From an uncultured Methanomicrobiales archaeon (GTDB lineage: Archaea > Thermoplasmatota > Thermoplasmata > Methanomassiliicoccales > Methanomethylophilaceae), in the NCBI GenBank assembly GCA_937892275.1, contig CALAVG010000162.1:1-14064 (forward strand): a stretch of 14,064 bases of DNA. Reading direction: 5' to 3'. The position numbers were made by a program, and so were the translations under genes. Numbering within the stretch: position 1 is the stretch's first letter; each line of letters opens with the position of its first letter. This document shows, in pieces, positions 1 through 6,731 of the stretch. The notes under the pieces are model-generated. The model did not search any database and was not told the DNA's origin. It was given only the letters and a program-made list of their open reading frames with translations.

Positions 1-1065
1 AACACGCTCAAGGCCGTGTATGACAACGGTGCGCTCCTGAAGGCCACGGTTCTCAACGCGACCAATGCCCACAGGCTCGGAGCCAATGAGGCCCCTCCTG
101 CCATCATTTCGTCGTTCCTGGGCAAGCAGGTCAGCGAGGCATTCGAGGAACTGCTCTCCACCAAGGATATGGTCAAGATCACCGGAAAGAAGGGATACAG
201 TCTAGGAATACCGCAGATACCCGAGCTTCTGGTCGATAACACCGATAGGAACAGGACCTCGCCATTCGCCTTCACCGGTAACAGGTTCGAGTTCAGGGCC
301 GTGGGGTCCTCTGCAAACTGTTCCGGACCCATCACCGTTCTGAACACCATTTTGGCACACCAACTCATCCAGTTCAAGAAGCAGGTCGACGCCAAGATCG
401 CCGAGGGACTGAAACCCATGCAGGCGGTCATGGATGTGACCCGCGAGACGTACAAGGCATGTCAGGACATCTGCTTCGACGGCAACGGATACTCCGAGGA
501 ATGGAAAGCGGAAGCGAAGAGACGCGGTCTCGACTGCGAGACCTCGGTACCTGTGGTCTACGATGCATACACATCCGACAGGACCGTAGAGATATTCACA
601 GAGACCGGTGTCCTCACGCCGGTGGAGCTCGCTTCCAGGAAGGAGGTCTATTGGGAGATCTACTGCAAGAAGATCGCCATAGAGGCGAAGGTGCTCAGCG
701 ATCTTACCACCAACCATGTGATCCCGGTCGCGATAAGATACCAGAGCATGATACTGGAGAACATAAAGAGCCTCAAGGAGATTTACGGGGAGAAGGAATT
801 CGAGAAGAGGGCCAGGACACAGCTGAGGCTGGTCGACTGTATATCGGCTGACATATCCTCCGCGGAGGACTACGTCATCGAGCTCGACTCGCTGGACGAT
901 GAGCTCGCCGTAATGACCGAAGGCCGCGGTGTCGCTCTCCTGTATCATGACAAGATCGTCCCTCTCATGGAGAAGATAAGGTCCCATGTGGATTCCCTTG
1001 AGATGATGGTGGACGATCAGATGTGGCCCCTCCCAAAGTACAGAGAGCTGCTCTTCATACACTGA
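1..1065 (+). CDS. glnN: Type III glutamine synthetase, C-terminal part (5' end outside window)
   Basis: Glutamine synthetase condenses glutamate and ammonia into glutamine using ATP, in the cytoplasm. Frame 1 is open from the first base, so the gene starts upstream; the internal GTG at 16 is not a real start. The 354 visible residues match the C-terminal half of the long (about 700 aa) GSIII/GlnN family. The active-site core strand HRLGANEAPPAI is near residue 25, the Arg-rich signature NRTSPFAFTGN followed by FEFRAVGSS is near residues 83-105, and the protein ends in the family-typical WPLPKYRELLF. The helical region between them is the GSIII-specific C-terminal extension, absent from the shorter GSI and GSII. 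The TGA stop lies 10 bp before gltB, so the two probably form a GS-GOGAT operon. The symbol glnN is by family; the N-terminal half cannot be checked here. Confidence 0.93.
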   Translation, partial: NTLKAVYDNGALLKATVLNATNAHRLGANEAPPAIISSFLGKQVSEAFEELLSTKDMVKITGKKGYSLGIPQIPELLVDNTDRNRTSPFAFTGNRFEFRAVGSSANCSGPITVLNTILAHQLIQFKKQVDAKIAEGLKPMQAVMDVTRETYKACQDICFDGNGYSEEWKAEAKRRGLDCETSVPVVYDAYTSDRTVEIFTETGVLTPVELASRKEVYWEIYCKKIAIEAKVLSDLTTNHVIPVAIRYQSMILENIKSLKEIYGEKEFEKRARTQLRLVDCISADISSAEDYVIELDSLDDELAVMTEGRGVALLYHDKIVPLMEKIRSHVDSLEMMVDDQMWPLPKYRELLFIH

Positions 1066-1075
1066 CGGTGGGGAC

Positions 1076-4000
1076 ATGAGGCCGGGCTCCAGACTCTACG
1101 ATCCGACGGATGAGAAGGACTCCTGCGGTGTCGGCATGGTCGTAGACATAGGTGGCAGGAAGGGGCATGATATCGTCGAGAAGGGATTGACGGTCCTGGA
1201 GAACCTGGCCCACCGCGGTGCCGAGAACGCTGACGGTAGGACAGGCGACGGTTCCGGGATAACGATACAGATACCTCATGATTTCTACATCAGGATCGGG
1301 ATAAAGGTACCTGAATGTGGGAGATACGGCACCGGGATACTCTTCCTTCCCAGGGATGAAGGATCGATGGGATCCTGCCTCTCTTCGGTGGAGGCGATAT
1401 GCTCAGAGCTCGGTCTATCCATACTCGCTCAGCGCGACGTGCCCGTAGATCATTCGGTGCCGGGGCCTATGGCCCTGGACACGGAACCGGCCATCAAGCA
1501 GATATTCGTCAGCAGCTACGACAGCAACTCGACGCTGGAGAGGAAGCTGTACATGATGAGGAAGAGGGCGGAGAAGACCATCCGCGATGAGGATTTCTAC
1601 ATATGCAGCCTTTCTACGCGTACAATAGTGTTCAAGGGCATGCTCACCCCGAAGCAGCTTCGCTCATACTATCTCGACCTATCGGAGCCGGATGTATGTT
1701 CCGCGATAGCGATGGTCCATTCCAGGTTCAGCACCAACACCGTTCCCAGATGGAAGCTGGCGCAGCCGTTCCGCATGCTCTGCCACAATGGTGAGATAAA
1801 CACGATCGACAGCAACCGTCGCTGGATGACGGCGAGGGAGAGCATGCTCTCCAGCGAAAAATTTCCCGATATATCGCAGATATCCCCGATAGTGCAGCCC
1901 GGGATGAGCGACAGTTCGTCCCTTGATAATGTGTTCGAGTTCCTCATCCAGAGCGGTATGTCGATGTCCAACGCGATGTCCGTGCTGATACCGGAGTCGT
2001 GGAACGACAAGAACCCGATACCCGATTCGCTGAAGGCATACTATGAGTACAACTCGATATTCATGGAGCCTTGGGACGGTCCCGCAGCGGTCCTGTTCAC
2101 GGACGGTACCATCGCCGGCGGGATGCTCGACAGGAACGGACTGCGCCCTGTCAGATACACTCTGACGAACGAGGGACTCTTCATCTTCGCATCGGAGGCG
2201 GGAGTGATCGATGTCGATGTTCCGGATATCAGGGAATCAGGGAGGCTGATGCCGGGGAAGATGATAATCATCGACACCTCCGAGGGTATGATACTGCGTG
2301 ATGACAGGATCAAGGAAATCCTCGCATCCGCTTACCCGTACAGGGATTGGCTGGAGAAGAACAGGCTCGACCTTGCTTCCGTTTCATCGGGACGCACCGT
2401 CGGACGCGGTGTCGACGGAGAACATCTCAAGAAACTCGAGTTCATGTATACCAAGTATGATATCGATAGGATAATCGTACCGTCGATCCTCCAATTCAAG
2501 GAACCCGTCTCGTCGGCCGGATGCGATATTCCGCTGCCGATACTGTCGGACCAGCCCCAATCCTTCTTCAATTACTTCAGGCAGTCATTCGCTCAGGTGA
2601 CCAACCCGGCGATCGATCCCATCAGGGAGGAGCTGGTGATGTCGATAACCGGCTACATAGGTCCTGTCCAGAACAGCATACTGTCGCCGGCCCCGGTGAA
2701 CTGCCATATCGTCAAGGTAAGGCACCCGATTATAACGAATAGGGAATTGGATCTTCTCAAGAACCTCAGATACAGGGGATTCTTCACAGAGACCATCCCG
2801 ATGGTGTTCGATGTCTCCGAAGGCAGGAGAGGGCTCGAGCGTGCCCTCAAGGACATATGCGCCCGGGCCGACAGGATCGTGGATGACGGTGAATCATATA
2901 TCATACTCTCCGACCGTTGCGTAGATGAGGGCCATTCGCCGATACCGTCGCTACTGGCGGTCTCGGCCGTTAACCAGCATCTCATCGCTAACGGCAAGAG
3001 GATGAAGACCGGCATCATAGTGGAGTCGGGTGAGCCTAGGGAGGTGGAGCACATGGCCCTGTTGTTCGCATACGGCGCTAACCTGGTCAATCCGTACATG
3101 CTGTACAGGATAATCGAGGAGCTCTCCGAATCCGGCCGCATCCCGTACGATCCCGATACGGCGGAGTATAGATGCATCCGCGTTCTGGAGAACGGTCTCA
3201 AGAAGATAATGTCCAAGATGGGGATATCCACGATCAGGTCCTACCGCGGTTCGTGTCTATTCGAGGCGATCGGACTCGATGAGAAGGTATGCAGGGATTA
3301 CCTTATGGGTACCAGGTCGGAGCTCGGCGGGATGACCCTGGAGGATATCGCTGATGACATCATCAGAAACCATTCGATCGCAATCGGGAGGATGCAGGGT
3401 CTCGAAGGAGACGAAGGATTCGATTACAGCGACCATGAGGAGAGGCATGCGTGGTCACGCGAAGTCGTTAAGCTCCTGCATGCCGCATCCGCCGATCCGA
3501 CCGTATATCGGGAGTTCGCCGACAGAGCGGATCATGGAGAGGGATTGTTCTTCCTTCGCGACCTAATGGATGTGAAGAAAGGTACGCCCATACTCTTGGA
3601 CGAGGTAGAACCGGTGGAATCGATACTTTCCAGGTTCGTGATAGAGGCCATGTCGTTCGGAGCCATCAGTAAGGAGGCCCATGAGACCTTGGCCGCAACA
3701 GCGAACATGCTGGGGGCCCGCAGCAACTGCGGAGAAGGAGGGGAGTCGGAGGATCGCAACATCCCGGTCGCCGGGAAGGACATCCGTTCCAGAGTGAGAC
3801 AGGTCGCTTCCGGCCGCTTCGGAGTGGATGTCTCGTATATCGTTAATGCGGAGGAGCTGCAAATCAAATGCGCACAGGGTGCCAAGCCCGGAGAGGGCGG
3901 ACAGCTGATGGGGTTCAAGGTGGACGGTATAATCGCAGCAACGCGTCACACGCTGCCCGGTGTCACACTTATCTCTCCTCCGCCGCATCATGACATCTAT

Positions 4001-5440
4001 TCGATAGAGGATCTCAAACAGCTGATCCTCGATCTGAGATGCGCCAACCCGAAGGCGAAGATCAGTGTGAAGCTGGTTTCGGAATCAGGAGTCGGAACAG
4101 TGGCTTCGGGAGTCGCAAAGGCCGGTGCGGACATCATCCTCATATCCGGGTCCGATGGGGGTACGGGTGCCGCACCCTTGTCATCCATGAGATATGCCGG
4201 GCTCCCATGGGAGATCGGGCTGGCGGATGCGCAACAGGCCCTTGTGTCGAACGGACTGAGGGGCCGTGTAATCCTGCAGACCGACGGTCAGATCAAGACC
4301 GGACGCGATGTCATCATCGCAGCCCTGCTGGGTGCGGAGGAGTACGGTTTCGCGACATCCGCTCTCGTCGCCATGGGATGCGTGATGTGCCGCAGATGTC
4401 AGACCAACACATGTCCCGTCGGGATATCAACGCAGGATCCAGAGAAGAGATGCAGGTTCAAGGGGACGGTGGAGAATGTATCCAACTACCTGAGGGCGGT
4501 CGCGGAAGATGTCAGGCAATATCTCGCGGACATGGGCTTCCGCAGCATAGGCGAGATAGTCGGACGCGCGGACCTCATTCTGAGAAGGGCCACTACAGGC
4601 AAAACGGCTGAATTGGACATTTCCCCGCTGCTGTACGTGGCGGAAGGGAAGAAATGCTTCGATGACGGTCAGCCGGATGTGCTGGCTGGGCAGATCGACA
4701 GGATGATCATCGGAGATATCGATGCAGGCCGTGTGAGGTCCTGCTACCATCTGCGCAACACCGACCGGTCGGTGGGTACCATGATGTCCGGAGAGAGGAT
4801 CAGGCGCGGAATCAGCGAAGATGTCGATCTGAGATTCGAGGGAAGCGCGGGACAGAGTTTCGGGGCTTTCCTTGGGAGGGGTATATCATTCCATCTCGAG
4901 GGGGAAGCCAACGATTTCATCGGGAAGGGACTGTCGGGAGGAAGGATCTCCATCTCGCGTAATGGAGCGGACGGATCGGGTCAGGTTCTCGGAGGCAACA
5001 CCGTCCTGTACGGTGCGACCTCCGGAGAGCTATACATCTCCGGAAAGGTCGGCGAGAGGTTCTGCGTTCGTAACAGCGGTGCCGTGTCGGTGGTAGAAGG
5101 TGCGGGCGACCATTGCTGTGAGTACATGACTGGAGGGCGCGTGGTCGTCCTCGGCGAATGCGGCAGGAATTTCGCGGCCGGGATGTCAGCAGGTGTCGCA
5201 TACGTCCTGGATGTCAGCGGTGACTTCGATTGCAGATGCAACATGGACATGGTCGAGTTAGAGCTCGTGGATAGCAAACACGACCGCGACGAGTTGAGAA
5301 GGATGATAGAGGATCACCTCAGATATACTGGAAGCAGCCTTGCAAAGTCTTTACTGGAGGATTGGGATAACAGTTGCAGGAATTTCATCAAGGTCATCCC
5401 GGTCGGATACAAAATGCTCCTTGCGGATGACAGCAACTGA
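1076..5440 (+). CDS. gltB: Glutamate synthase large subunit (GOGAT), full-length fused form
   Basis: Moves the amide nitrogen of glutamine to 2-oxoglutarate, giving two glutamates; with GS it forms the ammonia-assimilation cycle. The 1454 residues have the classic order. A class II glutamine amidotransferase domain begins at Cys17 (DSCGVG), preceded by a 16-residue propeptide expected to be cleaved. A central domain spans roughly 480-770. The FMN/2-oxoglutarate synthase domain spans about 820-1180, with QVASGRFGV, AQGAKPGEGGQL and SPPPHHDIYSIEDL. A C-terminal GXGXG beta-helix starts near 1250. Cys1102, Cys1108 and Cys1113 (C-x5-C-x4-C) are the expected 3Fe-4S ligands, and Cys1105 is an extra cysteine. 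The start ATG follows GGTGGGG by 2 bp. The stretch between GEGGE and QVASGRFG is short and lacks the insertion of ferredoxin-dependent enzymes, yet no gltD lies in the window. Many archaea carry this enzyme as split genes, so the fused form looks bacterial. Confidence 0.97.
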   Translation: MRPGSRLYDPTDEKDSCGVGMVVDIGGRKGHDIVEKGLTVLENLAHRGAENADGRTGDGSGITIQIPHDFYIRIGIKVPECGRYGTGILFLPRDEGSMGSCLSSVEAICSELGLSILAQRDVPVDHSVPGPMALDTEPAIKQIFVSSYDSNSTLERKLYMMRKRAEKTIRDEDFYICSLSTRTIVFKGMLTPKQLRSYYLDLSEPDVCSAIAMVHSRFSTNTVPRWKLAQPFRMLCHNGEINTIDSNRRWMTARESMLSSEKFPDISQISPIVQPGMSDSSSLDNVFEFLIQSGMSMSNAMSVLIPESWNDKNPIPDSLKAYYEYNSIFMEPWDGPAAVLFTDGTIAGGMLDRNGLRPVRYTLTNEGLFIFASEAGVIDVDVPDIRESGRLMPGKMIIIDTSEGMILRDDRIKEILASAYPYRDWLEKNRLDLASVSSGRTVGRGVDGEHLKKLEFMYTKYDIDRIIVPSILQFKEPVSSAGCDIPLPILSDQPQSFFNYFRQSFAQVTNPAIDPIREELVMSITGYIGPVQNSILSPAPVNCHIVKVRHPIITNRELDLLKNLRYRGFFTETIPMVFDVSEGRRGLERALKDICARADRIVDDGESYIILSDRCVDEGHSPIPSLLAVSAVNQHLIANGKRMKTGIIVESGEPREVEHMALLFAYGANLVNPYMLYRIIEELSESGRIPYDPDTAEYRCIRVLENGLKKIMSKMGISTIRSYRGSCLFEAIGLDEKVCRDYLMGTRSELGGMTLEDIADDIIRNHSIAIGRMQGLEGDEGFDYSDHEERHAWSREVVKLLHAASADPTVYREFADRADHGEGLFFLRDLMDVKKGTPILLDEVEPVESILSRFVIEAMSFGAISKEAHETLAATANMLGARSNCGEGGESEDRNIPVAGKDIRSRVRQVASGRFGVDVSYIVNAEELQIKCAQGAKPGEGGQLMGFKVDGIIAATRHTLPGVTLISPPPHHDIYSIEDLKQLILDLRCANPKAKISVKLVSESGVGTVASGVAKAGADIILISGSDGGTGAAPLSSMRYAGLPWEIGLADAQQALVSNGLRGRVILQTDGQIKTGRDVIIAALLGAEEYGFATSALVAMGCVMCRRCQTNTCPVGISTQDPEKRCRFKGTVENVSNYLRAVAEDVRQYLADMGFRSIGEIVGRADLILRRATTGKTAELDISPLLYVAEGKKCFDDGQPDVLAGQIDRMIIGDIDAGRVRSCYHLRNTDRSVGTMMSGERIRRGISEDVDLRFEGSAGQSFGAFLGRGISFHLEGEANDFIGKGLSGGRISISRNGADGSGQVLGGNTVLYGATSGELYISGKVGERFCVRNSGAVSVVEGAGDHCCEYMTGGRVVVLGECGRNFAAGMSAGVAYVLDVSGDFDCRCNMDMVELELVDSKHDRDELRRMIEDHLRYTGSSLAKSLLEDWDNSCRNFIKVIPVGYKMLLADDSN

Positions 5441-5534
5441 TCTCCTATCGCCTTGAGGATCAGAATCATGATGGTATCCGTCCCGTCCGGTGACGATCCT
5501 GGACAGAATTGATCGTATACGCATAGATGTTATC
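5441..5534. other. Short gap between convergent gltB and small ORF
   Basis: This stretch follows the gltB TGA and lies 3' of the minus-strand small ORF. I see only weak inverted repeats, such as an ATCATGAT palindrome near 5465-5472, and no oligo-T run after gltB on the + strand. No gene or convincing terminator can be supported. Confidence 0.4.
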
Positions 5535-5762
5535 TCAAAACTCTAACTCGGTAAACTTGGGTATAAGTTTGTAACGGGTCAGGATTGCTTCTTTCTGGCA
5601 CGCCTCTCCCCCCTTCATGAGCTTATCCAGGTCAGACTCGGTGCCATACATGAACATCCGGAGCTGTGCATTCAGTTCTCTGACGTCCTTTGGAACGATC
5701 TGTCTGATGATATTGGCCCATACCATCACCGACCCGATGTTGCGTAAATACTGGTTGCTCAT
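5535..5762 (-). CDS. Small unrecognised protein, 75 aa (possibly a gene remnant)
   Basis: I do not recognise this family. The predicted product is a 75-residue, mostly helical-looking, soluble protein with no signal peptide, membrane segment or metal-binding cluster; it has a single Cys. Composition is protein-like, with balanced charge (for example IVPKDVRELNAQLRMF), and codon third positions resemble the neighbours, so it is more credible than an antisense shadow. ATG at 5762 follows an AAGGA-like element by only a few bases, and an in-frame TGA lies four codons upstream. Just upstream, in another frame, sits a stretch whose translation resembles this protein's middle (GTE, then MK, then Cys at the same spacing). 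The ORF may therefore be the surviving end of a frameshifted or partly duplicated gene. It converges on gltB and is divergent from the Lrp-type gene. Confidence 0.45.
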   Translation of the reverse strand: MSNQYLRNIGSVMVWANIIRQIVPKDVRELNAQLRMFMYGTESDLDKLMKGGEACQKEAILTRYKLIPKFTELEF

Positions 5763-5850
5763 TGTCCTTACACATCATTGGATTCTTCATGGCTTCCTTC
5801 ACGGTGGCCTCGGTGCCATCGATTCCGAATCTTCTAAACTGGGGGGCCGT
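5763..5850 (-). pseudogene. Possible frameshifted coding remnant upstream of the 75-aa ORF
   Basis: Read on the minus strand from about 5850, a different frame from the 75-aa ORF gives GIDGTEATVKEAMKN followed by PMMCKD. This shares GTE, a hydrophobic residue, MK and Cys at identical spacing with GTESDLDKLMKGGEACQ inside the 75-aa ORF. The DNA underneath shares CTCGGTGCCAT exactly (5638-5648 and 5810-5820, + strand) and CTTCATG 17 bp before each. The copies are 172 bp apart, not a multiple of three, so they lie in different frames. No convincing start codon opens this frame. I read it as a decayed partial duplicate, or the 5' part of a gene broken by a frameshift; a sequencing error is also possible. 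Confidence 0.35.
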
Positions 5851-5860
5851 ATTTTATAGT
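5851..5860. promoter_or_regulatory. TATA-like box between small ORF and Lrp-type gene
   Basis: ATTTTATAGT lies about 40 bp upstream of the Lrp-type ATG at 5895, which would give a transcript with a leader of about 15 nt carrying the AAGGTG ribosome-binding site. Read on the opposite strand, the same bases give ACTATAAAAT, which could serve the minus-strand small ORF with a longer leader. The assignment is by position and AT composition only. Confidence 0.5.
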
Positions 5861-5894
5861 CATCCGTCTATCATAACAAAGAAAAGGTGTGCAG

Positions 5895-6353
5895 ATGTCG
5901 GATACTTTTGATGATTTGGACAAGAGGATCATCGATTTGATGTGCAAATCGAGCCAAGGGTCTTATAGGCAGATAGCCAAGGAACTCGGGGTCCATCCGA
6001 CCACTCTCATACAGCGTGTCAAGACGCTGGAATCCAAAGGCATCATAACGGGATACCGTGCCAAGATCGATTACATGGAGATGGGATTCGACTTCATGGG
6101 GATGATCCAAATCTTCATAGACAAGGAAATGCTGAACGTGCAGGATTCCATCAGGAAGTTGCCCCATATCGTCGCGGTTTTCGATGTAACTGGGGAGTGC
6201 GATTCCATCGCATGGGTCGCCTGCAAGAACAGGGACGAGTTCTCACAGGTCGTCAAGGATATCCTGATGATCGACGGGGTCAAGAGGACCAATACGTCAG
6301 TCGTGCTCAACATCGTAAAAGATCCTTTGGACTATGTGCCGGAATTCGATTGA
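5895..6353 (+). CDS. Lrp/AsnC family transcriptional regulator
   Basis: This is a 152-residue DNA-binding regulator of the feast/famine type. An N-terminal winged helix-turn-helix covers about residues 6-55 (LDKRIIDLM, then the recognition region QIAKELGVHPTTLIQRVKTLE, then KGIITGY). A C-terminal RAM ligand-binding and oligomerisation domain follows at about 66-148, including VTGECDSIAWVACKNRDEF. Family members usually form octamers and sense amino acids. The ATG at 5895 is preferred over the GTG at 5889 because AAGGTG (5884-5889) sits five bases before it; the GTG lies inside that ribosome-binding site. The gene stands alone between the small ORF and the convergent chorismate mutase. Its position beside GS-GOGAT suggests control of glutamine or amino-acid metabolism, but the sequence does not show its targets or effector. 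Confidence 0.93.
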   Translation: MSDTFDDLDKRIIDLMCKSSQGSYRQIAKELGVHPTTLIQRVKTLESKGIITGYRAKIDYMEMGFDFMGMIQIFIDKEMLNVQDSIRKLPHIVAVFDVTGECDSIAWVACKNRDEFSQVVKDILMIDGVKRTNTSVVLNIVKDPLDYVPEFD

Positions 6354-6367
6354 GACCGAAGGTCTCA
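6351..6367. terminator. Perfect 7-bp hairpin between convergent genes
   Basis: TGAGACC-GAA-GGTCTCA is a perfect inverted repeat with a 3-nt loop; it includes the stop codon of the Lrp-type gene. No T run follows it on the + strand. On the minus strand it lies downstream of the T5 run (6379-6383) that follows chorismate mutase. It is plausibly a bidirectional 3'-end structure, though not a textbook terminator for the + strand. Confidence 0.45.
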
Positions 6368-6378
6368 GTCATCCCGAG

Positions 6379-6383
6379 AAAAA
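6379..6383 (-). terminator. Oligo-T run after chorismate mutase
   Basis: Five A on the + strand (TTTTT on the minus strand) lie 9-13 bases past the chorismate mutase stop codon. Archaeal termination is commonly directed by short oligo-T tracts in the non-template strand, so this is the likely 3' end of that transcript. Confidence 0.4.
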
Positions 6384-6392
6384 CGACGGATA

Positions 6393-6671
6393 TCACTCGA
6401 AGTAATGCCACTGCCTCTCCTTGGAGATCTTGAGGAGCATCTCGGCGATCTGTCTCGCCTCGTCAGATGTTATGTTGACCTCCTTGCACAGCTTCTGATA
6501 TCTCTTTATGACCTCGTTTACCTTCTTCTCATCCCAGTATTCCTGCGAGGAACTCTTCTTCGCTTTCGCCAGTTCATCGGCGATCTCCAAGCGAGTAGCG
6601 ATAAGGTCGATGATCTGCTCGTCGATCGTCTCTATCTGTTCTCTGAGCATGTCCGTGTCGTTCGTGGCCAT
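6393..6671 (-). CDS. aroQ: Chorismate mutase, AroQ (all-helical) type
   Basis: Converts chorismate to prephenate, the entry step to phenylalanine and tyrosine. The 92-residue protein is a stand-alone AroQ domain: helix 1 LREQIETIDEQIIDLIATR, then LEIADELAKAK, ending in ISKERQW. Aligned by eye to the E. coli P-protein domain, Arg10, Arg27, Lys38 and Gln87 match the substrate-binding Arg11, Arg28, Lys39 and Gln88, and Asp47 matches Asp48. The positions of Arg51 and Glu52 appear to hold Lys50 and Val51, so the active site may be somewhat divergent. The gene follows pyrG on the same strand after 60 bp but has its own TATA-like box 23-32 bp before the ATG, so it may be transcribed separately and without a leader. 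The symbol follows the structural class; no other shikimate gene is nearby. Confidence 0.88.
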   Translation of the reverse strand: MATNDTDMLREQIETIDEQIIDLIATRLEIADELAKAKKSSSQEYWDEKKVNEVIKRYQKLCKEVNITSDEARQIAEMLLKISKERQWHYFE

Positions 6672-6693
6672 CGTCCATGCAACCCTGTAGATT

Positions 6694-6703
6694 GTATAAA
6701 TAT
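6694..6703 (-). promoter_or_regulatory. TATA-like box for chorismate mutase
   Basis: On the minus strand this reads ATATTTATAC, centred about 27 bp before the ATG at 6671. Transcription would then begin at or next to the start codon, fitting the absence of a good ribosome-binding site there. Confidence 0.6.
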
Positions 6704-6723
6704 CTGATTGTCTAACAATTCAG
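6704..6723. repeat. Imperfect inverted repeat between pyrG and chorismate mutase
   Basis: CTGATTGT and ACAATTCAG pair with one bulged base around a tiny loop. The repeat sits directly upstream of the chorismate mutase TATA box and 8 bp past the pyrG stop codon. It may be a pyrG 3'-end hairpin or an operator. It contains TTGTCTAA, an 8-mer also found twice before the right-hand glutamine synthetase. Confidence 0.4.
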
Positions 6724-6731
6724 ACCGTTTT

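Noticed and set aside
202..1077. Minus-strand ORF of 291 aa
   Set aside because: It is fully antisense to the recognisable glutamine synthetase, and its translation shows no family resemblance.
2653..3231. Minus-strand ORF of 192 aa
   Set aside because: It lies wholly inside gltB on the opposite strand with Ser/Arg-rich shadow composition and no recognisable motif.
5441..5534. Terminator for gltB
   Set aside because: Only weak, widely spaced inverted repeats and no oligo-T tract on the + strand.
5617..5859. Plus-strand ORF of 80 aa
   Set aside because: It is antisense to the 75-aa minus-strand ORF, whose composition looks more protein-like, and its end overlaps the Lrp-type gene's promoter.
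5889..5894. GTG start two codons upstream for the Lrp-type gene
   Set aside because: The GTG is part of the AAGGTG ribosome-binding site that correctly spaces the ATG at 5895.
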